A DNA stretch of 64,000 nt from Permianibacter fluminis (GCF_013179735.1 NZ_JABMEG010000001.1:3162001-3226000), one strand, 5' to 3'. Shown: positions 8,582 to 17,784, counted from the stretch's first letter. Translations and numbers: made by a program. The notes: a model not told the origin generated them from the sequence alone.

Positions 8582-9974
8582 GGCCGGTACCACTTTTGGT
8601 CGCCGTTTCACCGGTGCCGGCGGGTGCAGGCAACCCGTGTTGCAGGACCTGTTTCAGCCATGCGCCAAATTCAGCTTCGATGGTCGACATCGGTTTGCCC
8701 AGCACCTGTTCCACCCGTTTCAGCGCATCCTGATGCGGATTGTCGGCCAGCGCATCGAGATCACGGTCGCGAAAACTGCGATAGACGTCAGTCAGTTTGC
8801 CCTGCTCTTGCAGATACAGAATGAAATAGCGGTTGGCCGCCATTTGCACCGCGAGCTCGCGATTGGACTGACCGTCCTGCCAGCGGTCACGCTCCAGCTC
8901 CTGCACATCAAACGGAAACCAGTCGGAACTGATGACCTTGGCTACCGGAGGAATGTCGCGGGAAAAGCGTTTCAGCAATTCGCCGCGCCAATTGACCAAG
9001 CCGAACAGCTCCTGCTGGCGAAACGTCGAGACTTCATACAGCGAGGCAATCCCCTCGTCCAGCCATTGCGGAATGTCGCCGAAGCCGTTGCGCACACTCA
9101 AATGAAACAGCTCGTGAAACAGGGTTCCAGTATTGACTCCGGTCACCATTGCCACGGCCGATTGATCATTGCGATAGGTGTAGCCAATGGTATTGGGATT
9201 GACCGCCAAACCGTGCAGGCGCTCGGCCAATTGTTGCAGCTCGGCAACGGTTGGCACCAGATAGACACTGACCACACTGGTCGGTGCCGTGATGGCATAA
9301 CGCTGTTGCAAAAAGGCGAAATAGCGATCCAGTTTTGTTGCCAGTTGCTCCAGCTCGCTGACGCTATGTCCGGCGTGGCTTGCAAGCACAAAGCGACCAT
9401 AGCCATGCACGGTGAACTCGGGCACCAAACTGCTGATCTTGGCCTTTGCTTCCGGTAACTGCTGTGGCGTGAACAAGCGTGCCGAGAACTCGGCTTCTGC
9501 AATTTCGCGCACATGCCTCGCCGGATAGGCAAACAAGGAGTTCTCCGAACCCAGGTCGTAATACATCTTGCCTTGCCCGGAAGCGCCCGCCACCAGCACG
9601 GCATGAATGGCGCCAGCAACAGCGAGACGTTCACCTGACAAACCCGCTTGCTGGCACTTTTGCAGTTCGGTCTGCACCTGCTGTCGACTGCTATCATCCA
9701 GCGCGTAGTTATACAGCGTGAAATTCAGCACCCGCAGCCCCCACTCCTGCCGTGCCGGTAAACGACAGGCACTGGTGCCGAGCATGTAGTCCACTTCGGC
9801 GGTGCGACCAAAGGCTTGTTTGCGAAATTCCAGCAGCGCCGTCAATGCCGCCGCGTAATCACCGGCGACCCACTTTTCTTTGCCGGTTTGATACGAAGAT
9901 TCGGCAAAACCCGGCGGAACATAGGCCATCAACAACCAGAGCAGGCTTGACAGCAAAACGCGAGTGGCAGCCAT
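8571..9974 (-). CDS. Secreted HExxH protein, peptidase-MA-like
   Basis: A 467-residue protein with a Sec signal peptide (hydrophobic core, cleavage after GFA) and an N-terminal helical region containing five cysteines. A gluzincin site HELFH lies at 287-291 with WLDEGIASLYE about 20 residues later; that spacing and the second glutamates fit the peptidase MA (M61-like) fold. The substrate is unknown. The stop codon lies within the last of four 16-nt repeats. The preceding gene on the same strand ends 24 nt upstream, so the two are probably an operon. I recognise the fold signature only, not a named family. Confidence 0.65.
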   Translation of the reverse strand: MAATRVLLSSLLWLLMAYVPPGFAESSYQTGKEKWVAGDYAAALTALLEFRKQAFGRTAEVDYMLGTSACRLPARQEWGLRVLNFTLYNYALDDSSRQQVQTELQKCQQAGLSGERLAVAGAIHAVLVAGASGQGKMYYDLGSENSLFAYPARHVREIAEAEFSARLFTPQQLPEAKAKISSLVPEFTVHGYGRFVLASHAGHSVSELEQLATKLDRYFAFLQQRYAITAPTSVVSVYLVPTVAELQQLAERLHGLAVNPNTIGYTYRNDQSAVAMVTGVNTGTLFHELFHLSVRNGFGDIPQWLDEGIASLYEVSTFRQQELFGLVNWRGELLKRFSRDIPPVAKVISSDWFPFDVQELERDRWQDGQSNRELAVQMAANRYFILYLQEQGKLTDVYRSFRDRDLDALADNPHQDALKRVEQVLGKPMSTIEAEFGAWLKQVLQHGLPAPAGTGETATKSGTGQKP

Positions 9975-9998
9975 GATCTGCCCTCCGTAACAAACGCC

Positions 9999-10679
9999 TC
10001 AGGGCGAAGCGTTGGCAGCAGGTGCCGGGTGGGTCTCGCATTCCGGACCGGGAAACAGCGCACAATTTTCCGCTTTGAGTTGCGCGGCCGACGCCAACGG
10101 GATTGGCGCCGCCGTGCTTGGTGCGGCAACTGACGGGGACAGATAAACCGGCACATCGCGAACATCAAAGCTGAACGGGATCACCAGCGTGATCGCCATC
10201 AGCAATGTGCCAAGGCTGGCCAGAATCAAACCGGGCGAACTGCTGGTGATGGCGCCCTTGAAACCATTGCCTTCGACGTTGAGGCTGGTACCCGCCTCGC
10301 GCAATTTGCCGAGCACGAAAATGGCGCCGACCAATGCCAGGATCATGCCGGTCAGAAAACCCAGATAACGGGTCCAGGCGCGCAACATCAACGTGACATT
10401 GACTTGCTGGTAGCGGTGCTCGATCACTTTTTGCTCAAGTGCCACCAGCGTTTGCCATTGCGCTTGCGCAACCGCGACCGCGTCGGTTGCAGCCGGCGCA
10501 TAGACAATGCTGTCACCGGAGCGTATTCGCACTTCCTGGTATAACGAGAACAACAGCACGACGCTGACAATCAGAAAGAACGCTGCCATCAGCGCAATGC
10601 TGCCTGCCATGAACGGCAGCAGCTTGCGTTGCCAGGCTTGTTCATCACGAGCGGCGGCTGCGGTGGCATCCATGACCAT
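9999..10679 (-). CDS. Predicted membrane protein of unknown function
   Basis: A 226-residue protein with three hydrophobic helices: residues 20-50 (LLPFMAGSIALMAAFFLIV), near 115-135 (FLTGMILALVGAIFVLG) and near 155-175 (LILASLGTLLMAITLVIP), followed by a short Ala/Pro-rich tail that contains two cysteines. The start at 10679 is chosen because GGAGG lies 4 nt before it. No family was recognised. Close spacing (24 nt) to the secreted HExxH gene points to a shared job, perhaps anchoring or sensing. Confidence 0.6.
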   Translation of the reverse strand: MVMDATAAAARDEQAWQRKLLPFMAGSIALMAAFFLIVSVVLLFSLYQEVRIRSGDSIVYAPAATDAVAVAQAQWQTLVALEQKVIEHRYQQVNVTLMLRAWTRYLGFLTGMILALVGAIFVLGKLREAGTSLNVEGNGFKGAITSSSPGLILASLGTLLMAITLVIPFSFDVRDVPVYLSPSVAAPSTAAPIPLASAAQLKAENCALFPGPECETHPAPAANASP

Positions 10680-10915
10680 ACGGACCTCCACAACCGGGGA
10701 ATTTGTTTGATACGGCTTGGTCAGTATAGTCCGTTCTTGCGTGGTAACGCGGCCAGTGGCCTTCTGGCCGAATCAGTGCCGGTCATTCGGCTGTTACCGG
10801 TGCAGCAACGTCGGCTTGTTCAAGCGATGGCGGCTAGCGGCGCTACTGTTCAAGCCTTCTGCACCGCGCGATCTCGACTGGCACAGCAGGCCTGAGACAA
10901 CGCGGCACATTCGCC

Positions 10916-11443
10916 TTATTCGAATCGGACGGTCAGATGCTGGCTGTCGTCGCCGATGCCGATCTCGCCGTCCTGTATCGTGCACTGCAGGCTCATGTTG
11001 CGCTGAGCCAGTTTGCCAAGCGCTTCGACGGTTTCGTTGTTCAGGGCACGCACGGTGACGTTGTCGAGCTTGCTCAGCGCATCCTGCATCTGGCTGCGCC
11101 AAACCGCCGCGCTGCGACTGTTGTAGGTGATGATCACCACCTGCTGGGCCCTGCCGGCAGCCTTGCGCAGACGCTTTTCGTCCGGTTGGCCAAGCTCAAT
11201 CCACAGTTCGATTTCATCGCTGAGGCTTTTCTGCCAGAGATCTGGCTCATCTTCGGTACTGATGCCCTTGGTGAACGCCAGGCGCTCATGGGCGTAAACC
11301 GCAAACGCCAGCAAGCGCACCATCATCCGCTCATCGGTTTCCGATGGATGCTGGGCAATGGTCAGCATGTGCGTCTCGTAGTAATGCCGATCCATGTCGG
11401 CAATCTGTAACTCGGCTTTGAAGATGGTGGCTTTCAGTGCCAT
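10916..11443 (-). CDS. yaeQ: YaeQ-family protein
   Basis: The start MALKATIFKAELQIADMDRH and the internal motifs ERLAFTKGIS, DEPDLWQKSL and IELGQPDEKRLRKA are characteristic of YaeQ, a PD-(D/E)xK-fold protein of about 180 residues restricted mainly to gammaproteobacteria. An 11-codon upstream extension to 11476 is open, but the conserved N-terminus begins at 11443. YaeQ was once linked to RfaH suppression; its biochemical role is unsettled. Confidence 0.9.
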   Translation of the reverse strand: MALKATIFKAELQIADMDRHYYETHMLTIAQHPSETDERMMVRLLAFAVYAHERLAFTKGISTEDEPDLWQKSLSDEIELWIELGQPDEKRLRKAAGRAQQVVIITYNSRSAAVWRSQMQDALSKLDNVTVRALNNETVEALGKLAQRNMSLQCTIQDGEIGIGDDSQHLTVRFE

Positions 11444-11533
11444 GCGGGAACCTGCGTATTCCGATGCCAGAAACAAAACAAGCGCGTCAGTGATGGACCG
11501 ACGCGCCTGTTGGCGAAACCGATGGCGTGCAGC

Positions 11534-12307
11534 TTACTTCTCCACGAACGCCCGCTCAATCACATAATGCCCCAGATCACCTTGCCGGGCTTCGGCGAAG
11601 CCCATGCCATTCAGAATGGCGCAGGTGTCCTTGAGCATGCTGGGACTGCCGCAAAGCATGACCCGATCGGTATCTACGTTGAACGGCGGCAAGCCGATGT
11701 CGCTGGCCAGTTTGCCGCTCTGAATCAAATCCGTCACCCGCCCCTGATTGCGGAACGGCTCACGCGTGACCGTCGGATAGTAAATCAGCTTCTGCTGGAC
11801 GATTTCGCCGAAGTATTCGTTGTGCGGCAACTCGCGCTCGATGTAATCGGCGTAGGCCAAATCGTTCACGTTGCGGACGCCGTGCACCAGAATCACTTTC
11901 TCGAACTGCTCGTACACTTCCGGATCTTTGATGATGCTCATGAACGGCGCCAGACCCGTGCCGGTACTGAGCAGGTACAGATGCTTGCCGGGGATCAGAT
12001 TGTCGACGATCAGGGTGCCGGTCGGCTTGCTGCCGACCAGCACCAAATCACCGGCTTTGATGTGCTGCAGACGCGAGGTCAATGGCCCGTTCTGCACCTT
12101 GATGCTGAAAAATTCCAGATGATCTTCGTAATTGGAGCTGACGATGCTGTAGGCACGCAGCAGTGGTTTGCCATTCACCTCAAGCCCGATCATCACGAAA
12201 TGGCCGTTGCGAAAACGGAAGCCCTGATCGCGGGTGGTGGTGAAGCTGAACAGGGTATCGTTCCAGTGACGGACATCGAGTACGCGTTCGGTCGCAAAAG
12301 AAGCCAT
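11534..12307 (-). CDS. fpr: Ferredoxin-NADP+ reductase
   Basis: A 257-residue flavoprotein of the bacterial FPR subclass. It has the FAD motif RAYSIVSS near 50, the NADP-binding STGTGLAPF near 115, the C(G)SPSM nicotinamide motif near 215, and the C-terminal AFVEK that stacks on the flavin in bacterial FPRs. It moves electrons between NADPH and ferredoxin or flavodoxin and serves oxidative-stress defence and Fe-S repair. A promoter-like TAGAAT box lies 37 nt upstream. It is monocistronic by spacing. Confidence 0.95.
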   Translation of the reverse strand: MASFATERVLDVRHWNDTLFSFTTTRDQGFRFRNGHFVMIGLEVNGKPLLRAYSIVSSNYEDHLEFFSIKVQNGPLTSRLQHIKAGDLVLVGSKPTGTLIVDNLIPGKHLYLLSTGTGLAPFMSIIKDPEVYEQFEKVILVHGVRNVNDLAYADYIERELPHNEYFGEIVQQKLIYYPTVTREPFRNQGRVTDLIQSGKLASDIGLPPFNVDTDRVMLCGSPSMLKDTCAILNGMGFAEARQGDLGHYVIERAFVEK

Positions 12308-12343
12308 GGCAGAGTCGGAAGCAGCAGTAACAACGGGGCGCGA

Positions 12344-12349
12344 ATTCTA
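12344..12349 (-). promoter_or_regulatory. Probable -10 box for fpr
   Basis: On the minus strand the site reads GGTAGAATTCGCGCCCC: TAGAAT plus a GC-rich discriminator, about 37 nt before the fpr start. Confidence 0.5.
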
Positions 12350-12437
12350 CCGCGTTTTGTCGCAAAAAGAACCCGCGATAAAGGGTCCGGGGCCAAATCA
12401 AATCCAGCGGGAAAACCGCAGAAAAACAGCGGGAATG

Positions 12438-12476
12438 GTCAGCCCGACCCCGGCCCTGTTCCGCAGCCGGGCTGAC
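12438..12476 (-). terminator. Inverted repeat after the zinc-ribbon gene
   Basis: GTCAGCCCG / CGGGCTGAC, 9-bp perfect arms separated by 21 nt that can pair further. It lies just past the stop of the gene at 12491. There is no U-run directly after it, so termination is uncertain. Confidence 0.4.
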
Positions 12477-12490
12477 GCTACAACCGGGAC

Positions 12491-12865
12491 TCAGGCAGTC
12501 AGACGCGAGTACAGCGTCCGCAGCGGAGCCAAAGGACCACGATACTTGTAGGCAGTGAATTCGCCGGCATCAAAGAATTTGCCCTGGCATTGCGGGCAAT
12601 GCTCGACGGTCAAACCGCTGCCGCCCAACTGCTTGGTCAGCAAGGCGATGTCGTCGCAGCGTGGGCAATCAATATCGTGCTGGCCGTTAAAGATGTTGCC
12701 GATGGCAGCCGAGCCCAAATCCAGCATTTCGCTGTCGCGGATGGCGCCGAGCGTGTCCAACTCGCCATTGTCGAACCACAGCCCCTTGCAGCCAGAACAG
12801 CGATCAATCTCGACCCCGTGCAGCCGGACACTGTCCATTGCCGCATGACATTTCGGACATTTCAT
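12491..12865 (-). CDS. Double zinc-ribbon (zf-TFIIB) protein
   Basis: A 124-residue protein with two TFIIB-type zinc knuckle pairs: CPKC with CSGC (residues 3-6 and 23-26, followed by GLWFDNGEL) and CPRC with CPQC (around 68-71 and 89-92, followed by GKFFDAGEF). The repeat implies internal duplication of a ribbon of about 45 residues. Such proteins are common and uncharacterised; a DNA, RNA or metal role cannot be told apart here. It is divergent from the araC-type gene. Confidence 0.8.
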   Translation of the reverse strand: MKCPKCHAAMDSVRLHGVEIDRCSGCKGLWFDNGELDTLGAIRDSEMLDLGSAAIGNIFNGQHDIDCPRCDDIALLTKQLGGSGLTVEHCPQCQGKFFDAGEFTAYKYRGPLAPLRTLYSRLTA

Positions 12866-13080
12866 GACGCGCTCCTTTCAGATGAGAAATCATCAACTGG
12901 CCGCTAGTCTGACGAAAGAAAGCAAGAAAGAGTTTGATCCAGCGTAAGCGGGCGTGACTGGCGAGATGTTTTGCAACAGCTTGAGCCTGACTGAGGGCTC
13001 AGCTTCCCGCTCGGGCTTGTCGCATTGCGTTGTTAAAAAGCCCCTTGGTGAAAGCGCCGGCGCAGCGAAAAGCGGGCAAA

Positions 13081-13109
13081 AAGACAGCTGAAAAGCGAGC
13101 CGTTATAGT
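13081..13109 (+). promoter_or_regulatory. Promoter of the AraC-type gene
   Basis: AAGACA (13081-13086), 17-nt spacer, TATAGT (13104-13109). The expected transcription start falls on the A of the ATG at 13116. Confidence 0.5.
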
Positions 13110-13115
13110 GTGGGC

Positions 13116-13865
13116 ATGAAACTGACCGCCGACATCCGCCATTACCGCAAGCTTGGTGCCAGCGACAGCCACGGTTATCACCAGCTGCTGGTCGCTGTCA
13201 GCGGCAGCATGGAGCTGGCCATGCAGGGCCGGGAAAATGTCATCACGACCAGCCGCGGCGGCATTGTGCCGGCCGAATGCCGGCATGATTTTGTCGTGAC
13301 CGGTGACAACCAGAGCCTGGTCATCGATGTCGGCGGCGACCCGCAGGAACTGGCCGAACGCGGCCTGCCCGAACTGGATCGCCTGTTCGACAAGGCCAGC
13401 TGGTTTGCCGCCGACCCGGCCTTGCAGCAGCTGGCCCGGTTTGCCGCCCTGGAGCTGCCGCGCCACCCTTCCGACAGCGCCATTGCCCAGCAATTGGCCG
13501 TAACCCTGCTGCTGGCCGTCCAGGGCCGGCCCTTGCAGGACGTTGACCGCAGCCCGCTCGACCTCGCCGTCATCGACAGCTACATCGACCAGCATCTGCA
13601 CGAACCCATCCGGGTCGCTGATCTGGCCCGGCTGGTCCACCGCTCGCCCGGCCACTTTCAGGCGCTGTTCGGGCAGGCGACCGGCCAGAGCGTGCTGCAA
13701 TACCTGCGCAAACGCCGGGCCGAGCTCGCCATCCGGCTGATTGAAAGTACCGATCGATCACTGGCCGACATTGCCACCGCCACCGGTTTTGCCCACCAGA
13801 GCGCGCTGACCCACACCCTGCGCGAACTGACCGGCATCACGCCCGGCCGCTTGCGCCGGCGCTGA
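13116..13865 (+). CDS. AraC-family transcriptional regulator
   Basis: About 249 residues. The N-terminal half is cupin-like (SGSMELAMQGRENVITT). The C-terminal half has the two helix-turn-helix units of AraC proteins: IRVADLARLVHRSPGHFQAL near 165-185 and SLADIATATGFAHQSALTHT near 215-235, ending in GITPGRLRRR. The ATG at 13116 is preferred over the GTG at 13110 because the only good -10 box (TATAGT) ends at 13109, which would make the mRNA leaderless. AzlC/AzlD exporters sit downstream on the same strand; AraC-type regulators often flank azlCD, so these are a plausible target. Confidence 0.85.
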   Translation: MKLTADIRHYRKLGASDSHGYHQLLVAVSGSMELAMQGRENVITTSRGGIVPAECRHDFVVTGDNQSLVIDVGGDPQELAERGLPELDRLFDKASWFAADPALQQLARFAALELPRHPSDSAIAQQLAVTLLLAVQGRPLQDVDRSPLDLAVIDSYIDQHLHEPIRVADLARLVHRSPGHFQALFGQATGQSVLQYLRKRRAELAIRLIESTDRSLADIATATGFAHQSALTHTLRELTGITPGRLRRR

Positions 13866-14071
13866 GCTCGGCACTGACCACCCAGCGACACGACCGGCCA
13901 CCTGCACTAACTCCAGCCCCTAATCTGTTGTTTTGGCAAAAACCACTGCGCTTTTTGCAAGACAAGTAAAGAGAGTTGCCGGCATGCTGAGCCGACTTGC
14001 CGAGCTGACCCGCTCAGATACAGCGACAAACCCCGCCGCCCGTTTCGGCACCCACCACGTTAGCGACCACC

Positions 14072-14452
14072 ATGAACGAACAACCGCCCTCCGCATCACC
14101 ACCTTCAGAGCAACGACCGCCCGTCATCAGCTGGGACGATTTTCAACGGGTCGAATTGCGGCTCGGCACGATCATTCACGCTGAACCGAATCCGACGGCA
14201 AAAAAACCGGCGTATCGCCTGCAAGTGGATCTCGGCCCGCTCGGCATCAAGACGTCGAGCGCGCAAATCACTGCGCTGTATTCGGCGGCCGATTTGCTCG
14301 GTCGGCAGGTGCTCTGCGTGTGCAACTTTCCGCCGAAGCGAGTCGCTGGCGTTACCTCCGAAGTGCTGGTTACTGGCTTCCACGATCACGATGGTCGCGT
14401 CGTGCTGTGCTCGGTGGATCACCCGGTGCCAAACGGCACGCCACTGTTGTGA
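14072..14452 (+). CDS. csaA: CsaA tRNA-binding-domain protein
   Basis: A 126-residue protein with the EMAP-II/tRNA-binding OB fold: VELRLGTIIHAEPNP, YRLQVDLGPLGIKTSSAQI and GVTSEVLVTGF are the CsaA signatures. B. subtilis CsaA acts as a Sec-associated chaperone; the fold also binds tRNA. The N-terminal 18 residues are a Pro/Ser-rich extension. It stands between an AraC regulator and azlC, with about 200 and 50 nt gaps, so operon membership with azlCD is possible. Confidence 0.9.
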   Translation: MNEQPPSASPPSEQRPPVISWDDFQRVELRLGTIIHAEPNPTAKKPAYRLQVDLGPLGIKTSSAQITALYSAADLLGRQVLCVCNFPPKRVAGVTSEVLVTGFHDHDGRVVLCSVDHPVPNGTPLL

Positions 14453-14502
14453 TGGGCGCATGAACGAAAAAAAGACAACGCCAGCATGATGAGCCAAACA
14501 CC

Positions 14503-15267
14503 ATGAACAAAAAGCCCAGTCGCAATCAGCTGCGGTTTATCGCCGGTCTGCAACGCGCATTTCCGCTGTTGTTGCCGCTGCTCGCTTTCGGCATCAGCTT
14601 TGGCTTGTATGCCAGACAGGTTGGCTTTGATAGCAGCGCCGCCATGGCCATGTCGATGATCACGTTTGCCGGCGGCGCCCAATTTGCGGCGCTCGGTGCG
14701 CTTGCTGCTGGCAGTGGTCTCATCGCCGCGCTGTTGGCCGTCTTGCTGATCAACAGCCGTTATCTGAGCATGGGGCTGACACTGGCAAACAGTTTGCCGG
14801 CATCACGCTGGAAACAATTTCTGGCGGGGCAATTGCTGGTCGATGAAACCTGGTTGTTGTCGCGGCGAAAAAACGGCAGGCATCGATTCGAATTTTTTCT
14901 TGCCGTCGGTATTGCCGAATGGCTGATCTGGGCCTTGGGCACCCTGCTCGGACTGGCATTCGCCGAACATTTGCCGGCGCCGGAAACCCTGGGGCTGGAC
15001 ATGGCAATTGCCGCGTTTTTTCTGGCCCTGATGGCCGGACAACTGGACCACCCCGACAAACGCGCCGCCGCCATTGGCAGTGCCGCGCTCGCCCTTTTGC
15101 TGTTGCCACTGGCACAGCCGGGGTTAGCGTTATTGCTGGCGCCGTTACCGGCGCTGATCTGGCTGTCGCTGCGCCGAAACAATGGGGGGAACCGACAGAC
15201 ACCGCCTCAGCGCAACCTGCCAGCGCAGCAAACGGCAGCGGCACAAGCCATCAAGCAACAGGAATGA
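14503..15267 (+). CDS. azlC: AzlC-family amino-acid exporter subunit
   Basis: A 254-residue membrane protein with AzlC signatures: FPLLLPLLAFGISFGLYARQ, MITFAGGAQFAALG and INSRYLSMGL. AzlC forms a two-component exporter with AzlD for branched-chain or related amino acids. The last 35 residues are a polar Gln/Ala-rich tail that adds to the usual length. azlD starts 4 nt after its stop. Confidence 0.85.
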   Translation: MNKKPSRNQLRFIAGLQRAFPLLLPLLAFGISFGLYARQVGFDSSAAMAMSMITFAGGAQFAALGALAAGSGLIAALLAVLLINSRYLSMGLTLANSLPASRWKQFLAGQLLVDETWLLSRRKNGRHRFEFFLAVGIAEWLIWALGTLLGLAFAEHLPAPETLGLDMAIAAFFLALMAGQLDHPDKRAAAIGSAALALLLLPLAQPGLALLLAPLPALIWLSLRRNNGGNRQTPPQRNLPAQQTAAAQAIKQQE

Positions 15268-15271
15268 TGCG

Positions 15272-15580
15272 ATGATTGAAAATAGCTGGTCGGTCGTGGC
15301 CGCGGTCACGGCTGCCACGGCAGCCTGCAAAACCAGTGGTTTCTGGTTGCGCGGCCGCGCGTTGCCATTGCCGATTACCCGTGTACTTCCGGTGCTGGCG
15401 CCAGCCTTGCTGGCTGCCATGGTCATCAACGCCAGTTTTTCCGGTATTGATGCGCCGGTGCTCGATGCCCGAATCGGCGGCCTGTTCGTCGCGACCCTCG
15501 CGCTGCTGCTGCGCTTGCCGCTGTTGGCGGTCATGGCGTTGGCTGCAGGCTCGACGGCGCTGCTGCGAGCGTTCTTTTAA
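15272..15580 (+). CDS. azlD: AzlD-family amino-acid exporter subunit
   Basis: About 102 residues and four hydrophobic segments; TSGFWLRGRALPLP and APALLAAMVINASF fit AzlD, the small partner of AzlC. The ATG at 15272 has AGGAA 5-6 nt upstream inside the azlC end, which indicates translational coupling. A longer upstream reading frame to 15182 overlaps azlC and lacks AzlD similarity. Confidence 0.85.
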   Translation: MIENSWSVVAAVTAATAACKTSGFWLRGRALPLPITRVLPVLAPALLAAMVINASFSGIDAPVLDARIGGLFVATLALLLRLPLLAVMALAAGSTALLRAFF

Positions 15581-15636
15581 TTTGCGGCGAGCGTTTTTGT
15601 CAGCGATCACAGCCGCGACTGAAAACGCCGATCACA

Positions 15637-16926
15637 TCACGTTGCCGCGTTTTTTCGCGAGCGGCTGCGGCTCATCGTAACCCGCCAGGCAATCACCACG
15701 GCCAGCAACAACAGCATGGCGGCCAACAGGAACGGTGCGCCGGGGAAATGCCAGGCTTTACCGGGTGAAATAGCCGCAGCAAAGGTTTGCGTGAACAGCA
15801 CCGGGCCAATCATGCCGGTCAAACCCAGCAGACTGCTGTTGGCCCCTTGCAACTGCCCCTGCTCCTGCGGCGTGACATGTTGCGTCATCATGCTTTGCAC
15901 GGCCGGGCCAAAAAAGCCCATCAAGGCAAATACCGGAATGCCGAGCCAAAACATCCAGCCAACCGGCGACAACGCGTAAATCAGAAAACCGGCGGCACCA
16001 AACCAGAGTCCGGTCAACATCGCGCGACGTTCACCGAGCCAAGGAATGACACGACGCACCAGCGCACCTTGCACGATCACGTTGCAGATGCCGACGATCG
16101 CCAGCGTGATACCGGTAACGGTCGCGCTCCAGCCGTAACGATAACCGACATACAACACAAAGGTGCTGGGCAAGACGTAATGCGCCAGCAAATACAGAAT
16201 ATTGACGCTCGCCAGACCAAACAATTCCGGATGCGAACGCAGCAGTTTGAGTGAGCCGAGCGGATTGGCTTTGGCCCAGGAAAATTTGCCGCGTTTTTCC
16301 GCCGGCAGCGATTCCGGCAGGACAAATAATCCGTACATCGCGTTGATCAAAGTCAGTGCGCCGGCAACCCAGAACGGCAACCGGGTTTCGATACCGCCAA
16401 GCACGCCGCCAAGCGCCGGGCCGACGATGAAACCAATGCCCCACGCGGCGCCGAGCATACCGAAACTGGCCGCGCGTTTTTCTGCTGGCGTGACATCGGC
16501 AATGTAAGCGCCTGCGGTGGAAAAACTGGCGGCCGTGATTCCGGACATGACCCGGCCGATGAACAACCACAGCAGGCTCGGTGCCAGCGCCATCAACAGG
16601 TAATCAAGGCCGAGACCAAAACAGGAAATCAGAATGACCGGGCGCCGGCCAAAGCGATCGGATAGCGCACCGAGCAGCGGCGAAAACAGAAACTGCATCA
16701 ACGCCCAGGCCATCGAGAAAAAACCGACCATGCGCGCGGCGGCGGCGGTATCTCCGGCCAGAAAATGCTCGACCAGCTTCGGCAAGACCGGGATCACCAC
16801 GCCCAGCGCCAGCACATCCAGCACCAGGGTAATGAAGATGAAAATGAAGGCAGCGCGTGGCGCCGTGGGCGAAGCAGGCAACAGAGACACAGACACATCC
16901 GGGGTGGCGCAAACGGCAGGCGCCAT
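15637..16926 (-). CDS. TetA-like major facilitator exporter
   Basis: MFS transporter of about 429 residues and twelve predicted helices. The loop motif GALSDRFGRRPVIL and the N-terminal motif LDVLALGVVIPVLPKL are those of the TCR/TetA (class A-like) drug-proton antiporter family; helix 5 carries GFIVGPALGGVLGG. Chromosomal members are mostly of unknown substrate, so tetracycline export is not implied. An upstream extension to 17010 is open, but 16926 is the first ATG close to helix 1; the start is uncertain. It is convergent with azlD. Confidence 0.85.
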   Translation of the reverse strand: MAPAVCATPDVSVSLLPASPTAPRAAFIFIFITLVLDVLALGVVIPVLPKLVEHFLAGDTAAAARMVGFFSMAWALMQFLFSPLLGALSDRFGRRPVILISCFGLGLDYLLMALAPSLLWLFIGRVMSGITAASFSTAGAYIADVTPAEKRAASFGMLGAAWGIGFIVGPALGGVLGGIETRLPFWVAGALTLINAMYGLFVLPESLPAEKRGKFSWAKANPLGSLKLLRSHPELFGLASVNILYLLAHYVLPSTFVLYVGYRYGWSATVTGITLAIVGICNVIVQGALVRRVIPWLGERRAMLTGLWFGAAGFLIYALSPVGWMFWLGIPVFALMGFFGPAVQSMMTQHVTPQEQGQLQGANSSLLGLTGMIGPVLFTQTFAAAISPGKAWHFPGAPFLLAAMLLLLAVVIAWRVTMSRSRSRKNAAT

Positions 16927-17208
16927 TTCAGCCGGGCCGACCGCCGCAAGCAAGCCCCGGCGGCGGTTCGAGCCATGGTTCTGGCAAAAATAGTGAATCC
17001 GGGCTGTCAACGCGACCGCCGGACCGGCGTTAACTGAGCAAAACCCACGTCGCGAGCCCTGCTGATGACCGCCGCTGTTGCCAGCCTGCAGATACCGTTA
17101 GACTCTGGCCCACTTGGATATGGGGAACGTCGCAGTACGCAGGGAGCGTACGCGACCCAACCAAACGGCGCGACTCCGGTGCGCCGCGGGCTGACCCGGG
17201 ACCGTAAT

Positions 17209-17784
17209 GTGCAGAGTGGCGTCGCTCCAGCAGATGCTTTGCAACAACAGCGCCGACAGCTGGACCAGTTTCTGGCCGGCGTGGAACGACGGGCGCTGCG
17301 CATTGCCGAATTCTCGGTGCGGAACCGGGACGATGCCCTGGAAATCGTTCAGGACGCCATGATGAAACTGGCGCAGAGCTACGGCCACGTCGCCGCCAGC
17401 GACTGGCCGCCGCTGTTCCAGCGCATTCTGCAGAGCCGCATTACCGACCATTTTCGCCGCCAGAAAGTGCGCAACCGCTTGTTCGTCTGGTTCAGCCGCA
17501 ATGACGACGATGACGACTACGACCCCATCGCCGAGGCGCCGGACGAAACCCTGACCAACCCGCTCGACCGGCTGACGCTGGAGCAAGGCAACAGCGCGCT
17601 GGTCGACGCCGTCGGCAAGCTGCCGGAGCGGCAGCGGCAGGCCTTTCTGCTGCGGCATTGGGAAGGCCTGTCGGAAAAGGAAACCGCATTTGCGATGGAA
17701 TGCAGCGAAGGCTCGGTCAAAACCCATCTGTCGCGCGCCATGCATGCCCTGCGCGCCAGTCTGGTCGAGCATAAATTAAGCTAG
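17209..17784 (+). CDS. ECF-type RNA polymerase sigma factor
   Basis: Region 2 (DDALEIVQDAMMKLAQSYGH ... ITDHFRRQKVRNRL) and region 4 (LPERQRQAFLLRHWEGLSEKE, then SEGSVKTHLSRAMHALR) are intact. An acidic linker DDDDDYD lies between them. The GTG at 17209, with GGGA upstream, gives the usual length of about 191 residues. A much longer frame begins at 17065, but a -10-like TAGACT at 17099 lies downstream of that ATG. The DUF3619 gene follows at 55 nt; this pairing suggests sigma factor and membrane anti-sigma. Confidence 0.85.
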   Translation: MQSGVAPADALQQQRRQLDQFLAGVERRALRIAEFSVRNRDDALEIVQDAMMKLAQSYGHVAASDWPPLFQRILQSRITDHFRRQKVRNRLFVWFSRNDDDDDYDPIAEAPDETLTNPLDRLTLEQGNSALVDAVGKLPERQRQAFLLRHWEGLSEKETAFAMECSEGSVKTHLSRAMHALRASLVEHKLS

